Source: Rhexocercosporidium sp. MPI-PUGE-AT-0058
Lineage: Eukaryota; Ascomycota; Leotiomycetes; Helotiales
Direction: 5' to 3'
Assembly (NCBI GenBank): GCA_020746875.1
Contig: JAGTJL010000015.1
Span: 248,001 to 312,000, forward strand
DNA length: 64,000 nt
Position numbers and translations under genes: made by a program. Under the pieces are notes generated by a model. It ran no database searches and was not told the origin of the DNA. It saw only the letters and a program-made list of their open reading frames with translations. Positions 13,751 through 24,776 of the stretch are shown piece by piece. How positions within the stretch are numbered: the first letter of the stretch is position 1; the number at the start of each line of letters is the position of its first letter.

Positions 13751-14782
13751 CTAGAACATCTCACAATCAATCCAAACATAATAACTCCTCGTTCCAATCT
13801 CTCCACGCAAACTCTTCATAACACCCTCACTCCCTTGATTCCCTTCGTAGACATCCGAATGCACCCATCCACTCCTGCCCTCAAAGCCTAGATCCGTGAA
13901 CTCTCCTCGACTTAATCTGCCAACTAACTCTGTAGCAACGCACTTTGCGAGGCCTTTACCTCTGTACTCGGATAGAACGTACAACGTGGCGAAACTGCCA
14001 TCGATGCCTATATAGCCCCATGCAACCATATCCCCCTTTTGATCTAGTAAGCCTACACTCGGTTGCTGCTTTAGGGTTTCTGCTTGTCGTGGGATAGACG
14101 ACGTTGAGATCACGAGATCGACTTGCTCGTCAGGGACACGAGTGAGTGAGAAACCCTCCGGTAAAGCCTGTCTTTCAAGCTCAGAGACTAAGGATGTTTT
14201 CACAAACCATAAGTTCCAGATCGTTTGTCTACGGATGGCGCCTTTGGCAATACCGATGGAGATGAGAGTTGAGGCGATGGTTTCGTGAAGACATGCGAAT
14301 TTGAGGATGGGTGAGAAGGGCCAGCCGGGTGCTTCGGGTATTTGGATACCCTTGAGGTATTGGATCGTTGCTTCGAGATGTTTTTCAAGAAGTTCTTGGT
14401 TTATCGCCGATAATGGTGAGGGCAGCATGACCAAGGAGTTGAATATCCATATTTGCGATTCGAGATGCCGAGATCGGTCTGCGAAGAGAATGGTGTAGGC
14501 TTCTGGGATTTGAGTTGTTTCCATGTTTGGAGGGAAAGTAGCTGCAAAAATACAATGTCGAGATAGAGTGTTGTGAGGTGCGATGAGGCGATTGAACAAA
14601 GGATTGCTGTTTGGGAGGTGTGGATGCAGAAGTGGGAGGAATTCTGCGAGAGCAGTCTCTTGAGGATGAGCGTAGAATCGGATAGGTGATTCTTCCATCG
14701 TAGCATCCATCATATCGCTGTGATACACGGTTATGGGTCGTTTTTTGCCACAGTGTGTTTCCTGAAGTGTTTCTCTCGGCAT
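13751..14782 (-). CDS. GNAT-like N-acetyltransferase family protein
   Basis: A single-exon frame of 343 residues. The C-terminal part looks like a GNAT fold: strands GLLDQKGDMVAWGYIG and SFATLYVLSEYRGKGLAKCVA contain the acetyl-CoA-binding pattern R-G-K-G-L-A, followed by a helix and a beta strand (GWVHSDVYEGNQGS). The N-terminal half has the two-lobed arrangement seen in fungal glycine-N-acyltransferase-like proteins (KFACLHETIASTLISIG). Two further Met codons near residues 24-29 could be the real start, since the first 20 residues look like upstream sequence. Substrate unknown; cytosolic by absence of any signal. Confidence 0.75.
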   Translation of the reverse strand: MPRETLQETHCGKKRPITVYHSDMMDATMEESPIRFYAHPQETALAEFLPLLHPHLPNSNPLFNRLIAPHNTLSRHCIFAATFPPNMETTQIPEAYTILFADRSRHLESQIWIFNSLVMLPSPLSAINQELLEKHLEATIQYLKGIQIPEAPGWPFSPILKFACLHETIASTLISIGIAKGAIRRQTIWNLWFVKTSLVSELERQALPEGFSLTRVPDEQVDLVISTSSIPRQAETLKQQPSVGLLDQKGDMVAWGYIGIDGSFATLYVLSEYRGKGLAKCVATELVGRLSRGEFTDLGFEGRSGWVHSDVYEGNQGSEGVMKSLRGEIGTRSYYVWIDCEMF

Positions 14783-15240
14783 TCTCTAGAGCTGGGTAGA
14801 AGTGCGTTGGTAACTCAGACTGCTGAAGGAGTTGCGCTGATCATGAAGAGGAATCCAATCAATGACGCTCAACGATGGCCTGTACCACGATCCTTATACA
14901 GTTCCTTTCATTAGGCATTCCCGTGAGTCATGGCCTTATTGGACTTACATGCGTGAAAGCCTCTGCTTCACGTAGTCTGGCAACGGTGCTCTGCAGTAGC
15001 TCGTTGTCCACTTCCAAGTCCGACCCGAGGATCTGCCGGCATCCGAGACGACGGCAGCAACAACAACATATTTTACGAGCGAAAGCTCGGTCTCAAAGAA
15101 TGGTCCGGCAAGTCAATTCGTTAATCTTGCTTAAGTCAAGAACTTGATTCTTGATACTCTTTGGTGATTCTCTAAGTATCCCAGCTTCGTAAGATCTCCA
15201 ATGAAGCCCGATTTGAGATCACATCTTGAAATCAAATCGG
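14783..15240. other. Intergenic at left edge of accessory island
   Basis: No supported gene. Open frames at 14720-14914 and 14875-15147 are short and domain-free. The gene-rich block ends here. Confidence 0.4.
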
Positions 15241-15249
15241 TAATCCACA

Positions 15250-16310
15250 AGTGGTAATTGCTGGGTCGCTGATGCCATGCCGGGTCCTGGAATCGTCCGA
15301 CTGTTGCCGCTTAACCGCGCGATACTTCCCGATCTGCCTTCGCTGCTCGACTGTCCGTACGGCTGCTCATGACTCCGTAGACGACGTCGACCGTCTTCGT
15401 CTGCGACGTGGCTGCACTGTCTGGCATGGTCCTTCTGACCTGCCCGAGGCGAAATCTTAGGCATTTAAATAGTGCCGATCGGGGAAGTACACTATCTTCC
15501 GTATTCAAAATCCAGACACGTACTGAGGCAGTTCGAACTCGCCAGAACCTAAAACGCCGTGGAAGCTGTAAGTGTGGCGCAGGCAAGTAGATACAATGTC
15601 TGAAGAAGAGCGCGGTAACGATGTGGGATGGTCTATAACTTATGGTCTTTGCGTGTTATTTGGAGAAAGAAAAGAAGAAACGTGTGCACCTGGAAGGTGT
15701 CATGCTGCGATGCAGAGGAAACGTGCCTTCCCGGATACCACCCTGAGGCCACTTCGCTTCGGATTGACTGTTGTAATGACAATAGGGAAAGATCATCCAA
15801 AGACTGCTTTACCGAGGAGGGTTGGCTCCACACTAATTGATAACGAGATTTTCATACATGACATCTGATGTGAGTCCAAAAAGATCCATTAGAGCTTTGG
15901 GGGACATGGCCTCTCAACTTCGGTCGGTTTGCACCTGCAAATAGACCTACTAACCCGAGCAAGATTTTCTGCTTAAAGGTCTCGCGCAGCTGTTAAGAAC
16001 ATGAACATGAGAGAGAGAACAAAAACTTAGATAAGAACATCATTTTGATAGTCTGAAACCATACGCTATGCACTACCAATTCCGACCACGCAATATAATA
16101 CTCCAATAAAATCCAACCCTCCTCAGACACAAGAAAAATATTACATTATTGTACTGTAAAGTGGATTGTACACTTGCCGACCCTTCCATCCCTCTCGTCA
16201 GCTTTCCACTTCTTGGTTCGTCAGTGACCTCTACATCAGGACTCACATAAACTGCCCATAACTCATTCTTATCCCCAACCGAAGACCTGAGGTCTTACGT
16301 CCAATATCGA
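15250..16310 (+). repeat. Diverged segmental duplicate, copy A
   Basis: This block resembles 28680-29310 in the same orientation. Shared landmarks, in order: CTGCCTTCGCTGCTCGACTG (about 15337-15356; B has CTGCCTTCACTGCTCGACTG); a purine-rich GAGAAAGA run followed by CACCTGGAAGGTGTCATGCTG (about 15688); GTGCCTTCCC; TACGCTATGCA (about 16063); a poly-A/GTAAAG stretch; and TTATCCCCAACCGAA (about 16271). In copy B that last landmark is the very 3' end of the GPI13 coding sequence. Copy A has extra material (about 260 bp near 15380-15640 and about 140 bp near 15760-15890). No intact gene is present. Confidence 0.75.
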
Positions 16311-19121
16311 TCGCCTTAGAAACAGAGACTATTAATCCACAGGGCCCTTTCGTCATCTTGTCTCCGGACCCTCCTGAGCGCCTCCTCGCAGTTTCTTGAC
16401 ACTGTAATTTGGCGTCCATCGCAAGTAACAGTACTACAGAGTGGCAAAATATATTGTCATGCTACAGTAAGGAATATATTCGAGTTCTCAAATTGCTCCC
16501 ATCTAGGTTATGGTCGACTGAAATCCATGTAAAACTCTAAATTATGATATTGTCAGACAACCCAGAATACGAAGCCTTATCTTAAACTTGGGGACCCATG
16601 AATGGGGATGCTTCGCTGTGTAACAGATGAGCAGTTTACAGACTATAGATAAAAATCGCACCCCACCCCCTCAATTGCCTCTGAGCTTTCTCATCTATGA
16701 TAAAGTTCACATAACCTCTAGTCTTCATCATACATTCCGTCTTGTCTTCGGCCATTCGTTCATTACCTCGCTTCATATCTCCGAAGCAGTCACTTCAACG
16801 CACGCGGCTAACATCTCATAACTTCCTCATCCATATGAACCATATCCATCAACATGAATCCTAAAGCTAGCAGCTTACCATAGAAAAGCACTCCTCTAGG
16901 TAATTCCTCGAGGTCCCCTATAATTATAGCATAATACACGCTGAAGGAAAAAGACTCGTACGCTAATAAAGAGTAGAGTTTTTTGCTAAGAGCTTCATTT
17001 CGTAAAGCGAAGTGTGTGTAAAAACAAAAGTGGAAATAAAAGAGGAGTTAAACTCTCTTTTTTAAATAAACCCCAAGAAGTCCGAGAGAATATATATAGT
17101 CTTTGGTATTCTCCTTCTTCCTTTCTCTTTTCTCTTCTTCTTCTATTTTTCTAAGTACTTTCTCCTTTGTAGTTTCTTCTCGTAATCTGTTCTTGTAATC
17201 TTCTCTTATTATTATCTCTCTTAATATAAACGCCGAAATCTAAGAGCTCCTTCCTCCCCGCATGATCATCCTCTTAGTCTTACCACGTACCACCTTACCC
17301 CTGCGGCAGATCGAGACCCGCCGCCCTCATATAATCGTTTTACATGAGTTACTCCTCGAGAGCTACCTCGAGGAGTGCTTTCTAGGGCTACCACTCAAAG
17401 GAGCTGACACGCTGATGGTTCCTCCAAAGATAAAGCCGAGTTCTCCCCAGCCGGTATGGAGGACTAGCGAGGAAGAGATACTATTTAATGAGCCACGAAA
17501 CGCAATTCGCCGCTGAATTACACAGATAAACGAACAGTCGCTTGCAGTAGGGCTAGTCAGCAAGTCACTAAGCTTGCTTTTCTTCTTTCTTCGTGGAAAT
17601 AATCAAGCGAAGAGAGCTCACCCGAAGCTATATACCACAGTTTCGAAGCAGGTGAAGACTACTCTTAAAGCATTACGCTGAGTGTCATTTATGGATGAAG
17701 CAAGCATCATATTTTCTGGCAAGGGTCTTATGAGTTTTCTAATCGTACAGCTAGCCACTGGCTGAGACCCGAATCCGTTGCCATTAGTGCCAGCGATACA
17801 TCGTCTGCACTGCGCTATTTGTGGCTACGGACGTAGCTTGGGGCTGTAACTGCATTTTGAAGAATCTTATAATAATACTAGACCAGAGAGTCAGATGGAG
17901 TTCACGGTAGGCAAAGTTTCGTAGAGGTTCAGGGAAAATATATTCAAAGAACTAATCTCTGGCCTTCAAAGTCCAGAGGAGAAGCGTATATATAGCGGGG
18001 GTTACCCGTGAGGGGAAACAAAACGCCGGGGTGACTAGAAGAAATACAAGTGGGACTGATTCTACTTATGCCGTAGAAGCCTCGGCCCCCTTATGCTACG
18101 GACCCGACCCTATACTGATAGAATGGATGAGCGTGCATATAATACTAAACCTCAATATATTTATATTAACTTACGTAAGCTTAACTTATAAGAAATGCTC
18201 CGCTGACCTTAATAAGTGAAGTAATAAGCTAAAGCTAAACCAATTTTTTTTTTAAAGAAAAATGGTTTTAAATTATTAAAAGTTACATATTTTTTAATAC
18301 TCGAATAATTTTTTTTTCTTATTTTTTCTTTCTAATTTTATTAGCTTTAATACACTTACCTTCGTTTACTTCTTTATTATAATTAGCTTACTTTAACTTA
18401 ATTGAGCTTAAAATTTAGTTCGCTTACTTTAGCTTAACGGCTTCCTTACTCTGCCTCCGCCTTTTAAAAGAGCTAAGCTGTTTAAGGCTAAGCGTTTTCT
18501 TACGCTGGTTATTACATCCCCGTGAATCGAACTTTATGCTAGAGAGAATTTTAGCTCTCTGTTGCCACGTGAGCTGAAGAGGCGTGTTGTTTGGAGTCAA
18601 CAAGTATTAGAAATGGAGATATATTAGCAAGAACCTATTTTAATCAGAATTAAGTGGCTAAGAAACTCCAAGTTTGGGAGTCTGGTAGGAGTTTAGAAAA
18701 ACTTTATTTGAGTAACGCTATAAACAAGGAAGTATGCTGAACAATAGATTAATAACACAATAACGTCCATCCCTAGGTGGAGAGAAACTGTTAGTTATGT
18801 GACGCTACACCTCTCTACCTACCAGGCTACAACACTGTAATGAGTCACGCCTCTGTATATATAGTCCCAGTCTACCAGATAGTTGAATATATTATCACTT
18901 CTTCTTCTAATCCTCTAGTGAAACCCACTGTAACGAGACGAATCCATTGTTCGGGGGTCTCAAGTCTTTCCTACGAGTATATAAAGCTATGGTCAGCTTG
19001 TTATTATACTTCAGCCATTTCTTTATCAAGTAGCTGCAACAGTAGCGCCTGCCAATGAGAAAGCAATCCAGACAACCGTGAGAACCCCAAGCTTAGGGGG
19101 ACAGAACCTAAGCCAAGTTAG
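16311..19121. other. AT-rich gene-free tract, repeat debris
   Basis: About 2.8 kb with strong AT bias, homopolymer runs (poly-T near 18246-18320), many stops in every frame and no recognisable gene. The longest frame (17262-17516, plus) has no domain. 18160-18500 is especially AT-rich, with repeated TTAGCTTA-type words. 18840-19060 contains a TATATATAG box and could be an LTR fragment. The texture matches mutated transposon remains, but I could not name an element. Confidence 0.5.
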
Positions 19122-21262
19122 CTAATATGGACCAAGTATGTGCATGAATGCGTACTCTTCCGAACTAAGGCCAATAAATCCACCCCAAAAGACCCACTGC
19201 CCAATCCAAAGAACGAGCATGCTTATGACCGTGGCCGCATACAGTTCCACAGATGCTTTCTGAGAAACCAAGTTATTTTGGACTTTAATAGAGAAAGTGC
19301 CATACACCGCGTAGTCTCCTCCCTCGCTACTCATCAACGGTTTTTCTTCTGAGCCCCTACTCTTGCCCATCCTACGGGTAGCCCGTGTTAACTGACCGAG
19401 CGCTAGGCCAATGGTAATAAACCACATGAATGCTCCAGCATACATGATTTTTGCCAATCCTCCTCTCTCCGCTCCTTCCATACCTCCAAAGTAGAAGTCG
19501 TGTTTCCAACCATAATTGACGGTCATAACCATGTAATATGATGATAAAAACTGAAGGAACATTTCCGCATATAAAGAAGACGCGGCCGCAGAGATACTCA
19601 TCTCTTCGAAGGGTTGTACAATGAGCAAAATCGGTAGCCAAGCAAGCCGAGGTATTGAGCACCAGAGGAGCATCAATTGAATAACGGGAATGTCCTTATA
19701 ACCAGCGGTGTTCTGGACAAGAAACGCATTGATCCAGTTTGCAAGGAGTTGAAGAGCGGCGATTAAAGTCCCCTTGAAAAACCAACACCACGGGTGCGGG
19801 TGCCATAGAAAGCCGCGTGCGACTCGACGTATGCCTTTTCTCTGGCTGAGAATTACAGCGAGGACAGTAGCTATATTGACTAGAGCAAAGCTTCCAAGCT
19901 TCCACTCATTCGAGGCACATGTTTCCGTTCCCCTGATAGATCCCAAACGGGTGACATAGGCAATATTTGAATCGTTGGATGGCTTAAGAGTCCATCGCCA
20001 TGGAATCATGTCGAGAGGGGTAGGGGCGGCTAATTGACGCCAATTATCTGGCAGGCCGTGCCAATCCTGCAAATTGCCACAAAGATCGTGGAGCCACTTT
20101 ATATAGTCTATCCGAGTCTTGAATATCTGGCACGAACCTCCGCAGGATTCGTAGCTGATGTCACGGCAGAAGCAAGCCCTATCAATTGCGCGCTTGACTT
20201 TGCAGTAGCCGCTTGAGTTGATCTCACAAGCATCGGTTACACATTGATCAGGAAGCTCCATCACCTGCTTCGGCATATCCGCGACACACATGGGCCAGTG
20301 CCAGTCTTCGATGGGGATGTACGCGAATTCTGTGGTTTTGAGTATGTCCGTCCAGTTATCGGGTAAGGACGTCGACCCACAGGTGGCATTAACCCATAGC
20401 CGCTCCTTCATCAAGTCCATCTGCCCTGGCCCTGGTCCTGAACAGGGTTCCTTTTCCAGATCTATAGTGAAGGCGCTGCAAAAACATTCTTTATCAAAAT
20501 AGTCGCCATATCGGATGAGACTTCCAGTGAGATCGTAACCAACAGTTTCAAAATCCAGAGCGATCATAGACCGTAGGGATTCACTGTATTCCCAAGGACG
20601 AACGGCATTTCCGGTATGTTGGGAAATGCTTGTGAAACTACAGGAGGCCATTACATGTTGAAATGGTTCTATCGATAGAGCAGAAACCGAGCCGGTTAGG
20701 CATGTTGGTGCCTTGTAAGTCACGTCAACGGCCGTATAGCCTTTAGCTAGGGAGGCCGGGGAGAGATTTTGCAGCCCGTTCGCATCGCCGACATCAACAA
20801 GCCACGTTCGACCGGTGATGGTACGAATCCATAGATACAACTGCGCTTTGGCGAGTACCGATCTACCACAGTATGGAAAATAGCCTTCGATAACATCGGG
20901 GGAAAATCCATTGCTGAGACAGCTGAGCTGAGTCAGCCATTGGTGGTGGGTGCAGATAACTCCAAAGTGCCGGGTGCATCGTTTGCTGGTACATTTTGTC
21001 ATGGCACTCAGCCAGGTGGATTGATCCTGCTGAGCGATACACTGTGGCATAGGAGCCAAATCTTCAGGGTTGACCCAGCCATTGCGATTGTTTTGGGGGG
21101 TCAAGGCATGACCCTCCCCGCTATAACTAACGATGGCGGTGTGGAGCGCTTCTGCAATACTAATGTTGGTGTCAAAGATGATTGAGGCATTGGGAGGGAA
21201 ATACCTCTGGCAGCTACCCCGTAAATCCCGGCCAGCACAAGATACGTACTAGATATTTTCAT
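19122..21262 (-). CDS. Secreted-type cysteine-rich multi-pass membrane protein, orphan
   Basis: Function not recognised. Exon 1 is 21205-21262, intron 21152-21204, exon 2 19122-21151, giving 695 residues. Exon 1 supplies the start and a signal peptide (MKISSTYLVLAGIYGVAAR). About 400 residues of predicted extracellular, cysteine-rich domain follow, with motifs such as CHTHHQWL-like ICTHHQWLTQLSC, KECFCSAF, ACFCRDISYESCGGSC and DLCGNLQDWHGLPDNW, plus several N-x-S/T sites. The last 250 residues hold about six or seven hydrophobic segments (FALVNIATVLAVIL; LIAALQLLANWINAFLV; VIQLMLLWCSIPRLAWLPIL; IMYAGAFMWFITIGLAL; ATVISMLVLWIGQWVFWGG). The layout (signal peptide, Cys-rich ectodomain, about 7 membrane spans) recalls receptor-like or transporter-like fungal orphan families. 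It appears intact despite sitting in a decayed island. Confidence 0.8.
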
Positions 21263-21870
21263 CTTGCTGATGGTGTCAAGGCGCCTTGTGCTTCAAAGTG
21301 GTGTGAAAGGATAGTTGCTGGGGCCTTTTTTTATGCAGTTGAGAAATGATGCTTCTCTGGTGCGGGGTGCGGCAGCTTTGTTGGCGGATTATCCATTATC
21401 CGCAGTAACCTATCGGCGCACACGCAACGTTAAGTCAACATCTCAAATTCTGCCTCGTCCCTCTAGACTCTTATAATTAATACTCACACCACATGTTCGC
21501 CAAGATAATTCGTTAACCGTATAATTTAATAGATGTTGTAATAGTACTTAATGTTTTTATAAGTGATAGGGGATTTTGGTGTTCTAGAGGGTAAATAGTC
21601 CAATTGGTCAGAATCCGAATAGTCGTCATCTCTCGCACAGGATAAAACGACATAACCAACAATTTTTTTCTCTTTCTTCGCAACCCTGACCTGCATTCGT
21701 GAGAAAAATGACTTGCTCAACCAGCGCTGAAGTAGGAAGTGGGGACTCTTCCACAATCCGCTAGAGAACTTGAATCCGTTCTGCATGCTGTTCCTCCTCT
21801 CCTTCACCAGAGAGCAGATGCTGTGCTGGTAGGCTCCTCAGGGCCCTTTGACGTTTCCAGCTCATTAACT
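21263..21870. other. Intergenic in accessory island
   Basis: Promoter side of the membrane-protein gene, facing the dead metal ATPase. A 93-codon minus-strand frame (21526-21807) contains a stretch weakly reminiscent of an acetyltransferase (KKIVGYVVLSCARDDD) but is too short to call. Confidence 0.35.
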
Positions 21871-21871
21871 A

Positions 21872-23880
21872 ACTCATGCAGAGAAGTGCCTCGCCGAAAT
21901 CGCACGCCGGGATTGTAAGAATGAGCACAGTCATCGAAACAAGCTTCCCTCGAGCTCCCAGTCTTCCATCCCACTCGCATCCGACGAGGAACCATGCGAG
22001 AGCCACCGTTCCAAAGCAAAGGCTGCATATAGCGAGATGTTGAACAATTTTGGGTGTATTTGCAAGGGGTTCCTTTCGTTGAATTTGGAATCGTGCTGTG
22101 CTCGGGAGACTGGGACTGCTCGACGCAAGAGTTCGGAGAAGAAGGGACTTTTGGCGGAAATAAGAAGAGCTTCTAGTGGGAGGAGTTCTGTCAAGTCGGT
22201 TGGAGGCGCTTCGTGTGCTAGGGAGTCGTGCTGCTCTCCCCCGAAGGGCGAGTTGGTGGACGCGGCCACGAAAATAAACGCCTGTTGCTCTACACCGCCA
22301 GAGCAAACTGGGACCGATATTGGAATGAATATTTCTGCCACAAAAGCTAGGTCCACCTGTGGTGTCAAAGCCAGCCCTAAGCATGCTAAAGAGGGTTTGG
22401 ACTGCTGCGGGGAGGAGATAAGTTTCGTCGAAGGATCTACCATATGGGATTTCCGATATTGCTGTACTCGATTCTCGCACCATTCGAGTTACGTATCATC
22501 CAGAGGCTCTTGGTGCAAGAGATTTGACGGGCAATCCGTTATTTGAATTGGCCAAGCTAGCCCCGATGGCAGACCCTCCTCTTATTACATCTAGTAGAGC
22601 ACATCTTCGCTTGATGCTCTTCAAGACGTTAGTTTCTACAGTGCTGACTATTCCCGTGCTTGTCATGGCATGGGCCGAGCTTCCTCCTCGATAAATCGCA
22701 TATGGAGCTGCTTCACTAGTCCTCGCAACGATTGTGCAAGTATACATTGCTGGCCCATGGTATATCAGCGCTTTCAAGGGCCCTATTTTCTCGCGCCTAG
22801 TTGAAGTAGGCTTTCTCATGGTTCTCTCCACATCAACCGCCTACATATACTCCATCATGCCTACGCTTTCTTGGCTTATGAAAAGCCTCTTTCAACTAGG
22901 AGCTTCTTCGATACTAGTACTCTACTGGTAACATTGATTATGATGGGATGCCTTGTGACTTAGTTTGGCAAGACAGCGAGCTGTGGAGTCGATCTCCATT
23001 GAATCACTTCAACCATCAACTGCTATTCTCGTAGACCCAAAATCAGACTCTCGAGATGAGATTGATGCGCGACTCTTGCAATAAGGAGATGTATTTGCAG
23101 TGTTACCTGTATGTATCTATGTAAATGGTGGTTTAAGAATGTTTCTAATTTGTTGATCTAGGACTCGTCAATCGCCACAGATGAAACTGCCATCTCCGGC
23201 ATATCGGACGTCGACGAGTTTATGATCACGGACGAAGCTACTCTTGTGACCAAACAGCCGGGTTCCCTGGTTGTTGCCGGATCTATAAATCACTCTGGAA
23301 CCTTAACAATTCGCCTAACCCGCGTTATGGGAGACAATACAATCAAAGCGATCGGCTTAATGGTTGACGAGGCAAAATCTTCCAAAGCCAAGTTCCAAAA
23401 TATAGCAGACAGAGTAGCAGCTTATTTTATCCCAATCATCCTTGTTCTCACAGTCATTGTGTTTATTGTCTAGGTGGGAGTCGGTAAAGGAATTCGAGAT
23501 TATCCGACCACAACTGCATGCATCAACGCCATGACTTACGCTATCGCTGCCCTCATCGTGTCATGTCCATGCGCAATCGGCCTAGCTGTTCCTATGATTC
23601 TAGTCATTGCCGGTGGAGTGGCTGCTAAAAACGGCGTGATCTTCAAGTTGGCAGAAACGATTGAAAAGGCTAGACTAGAAATATCTCCTATGTCGGGTTC
23701 GACCAGACAGGCACTCGCACACAGGGGCTACTCGCGGTGGAGAGAGAGAGATACCCAACTGGCGAAGGAACCACACTTGGTCTAATGATTCTTGGTTTGA
23801 CAAGCAGTAGCAAGCACCCTGTGTCGACAGCTGTTCTAGGTGCTCATGTGACTGTTAATTACACTCGTGTTCCTTTAGCT
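21872..23880 (+). pseudogene. P1B-type (Cu/Cd) heavy-metal ATPase pseudogene
   Basis: Remnant of a CPx-type metal-exporting P-type ATPase. Recognisable pieces in order: a Cys-rich N-terminal region with ESCCAR, ACCSTPP and DCCGEE pairs (21875-22440); a metal-binding-domain tail (RTIRVTYHPEALGARDL, about 22470-22525, in another frame); paired membrane segments (LFKTLVSTVLTIPVLVMAWAE, then [19 protein letters not shown]); the actuator domain with ATDETAISGISDVDE and MITDEA where MITGEA is usual; the ion-channel motif SCPCAIGLAVPM (about 23560); and the phosphorylation loop, reached only after a frameshift and reading DQTGT instead of DKTGT (about 23700). In-frame stops occur near 22692, 23082 and 23472, and frame changes near 22440 and 23690. 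Homology ends near 23880, before the nucleotide-binding domain and last helices. Non-functional. Confidence 0.88.
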
Positions 23881-24272
23881 CTTTAGCGCTTTATTCTCTT
23901 TCTTCTACATACATACTATAAAGGTTGCCAAAACACCTCGCTAATATTGTAAATATAGCCTCTAGCTACAGCCATATTCTACTCTACGATGAGCGTCCTC
24001 GCTATCGAGACACCACTACAGACCACTCTCAGCAAATAGATCATCACTGAAAAGGAAGATAACAACAGAACATCTATCCAACAGTTCACAGAAGTATAGA
24101 AATCGACCACATTTCTAGGCTGCTAGTAGTGGCTTATGTTGAATTGTTGATGTTCGGCAAAAACCAACAGAACTAAGCTACAGAGGGCTAGCAATCTAAG
24201 AAAGCAATACGAGGCTTCAATGTCCACACGTAATATCCCTATCTACCTGACATTGATCTCTCAACATCCGAC
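23881..24272. other. Gene-free stretch
   Basis: About 390 bp separating the truncated ATPase relic from the small secreted protein gene. Nothing recognisable. Confidence 0.35.
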
Positions 24273-24776
24273 TCATGGGCAAGTGACACGATAATAGTAG
24301 TTACTACTCCCGCCCTCCGGTGCGCAAGACCCATCTCTCCTAAAACAGCAGTCAGCAAAATTATCCAGTTTCCAAGTCAAAGCGCCAGTCCCATGATAGC
24401 ACCTCTTCTATTATGGGCATAATCTTCTCCGGAACTTTATCAATCCATATGTGGGCACAAGCAAAGAAAATAAGGCAAGAAACACACAAAAAATAGTTAC
24501 TTACGGGACTTGTCCGCTAGCATCTCCAGCTTGGCAAGATGACAGACCATAGTAAAGATAGACCTGGCAACCCTGCGCATCTGCCTCAGCAACACCGACG
24601 CTCGAGACGGGTTGGTTGAAATAAGTGCAGCTGGCACTGCCGGTTCCGGAGAAGGAGTTGGGCGGGCAGCCGCTACAGTCGCTGCATTGATAGGCGCTGA
24701 TTATCCAGGCATTTGTCTTGGCTACTGAGGCAGCGAGGAAGAGAGCCGTAGAGAGGGAAGGTGTTGATAGTTTCAT
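24273..24776 (-). CDS. Small secreted cysteine-rich protein (effector-like)
   Basis: Exon 1 is 24505-24776, intron 24340-24504 (165 bp), exon 2 24273-24339, giving 112 residues. The N-terminus is a signal peptide (MKLSTPSLSTALFLAASVAK...). The mature part of about 90 residues has eight cysteines: a QCSDCSGC cluster, then SC, GC, SC, SC and a final TCP at the C-terminus, suggesting four disulphides. Without splicing the frame stops at an intronic TAA after only seven cysteine-region residues of the tail; the spliced form adds two cysteines and ends naturally. No known fold was recognised. Size, signal peptide, cysteine content and position in an AT-rich, transposon-scarred island fit an apoplastic effector or antimicrobial-type secreted protein; this is inference. 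Confidence 0.8.

Noticed and set aside
17800..17860. Helicase-like ATDVAWGC peptide
   Set aside because: Only a dozen residues match a motif loosely, with stops close by on both sides; not enough to name a helicase or Helitron.
18590..19060. Possible solo LTR with a TATATATAG box
   Set aside because: I could not find matching target duplications or a second LTR copy in the window.
21526..21807. Acetyltransferase-like minus-strand fragment
   Set aside because: One strand-like motif only; too short and no neighbouring matching sequence.
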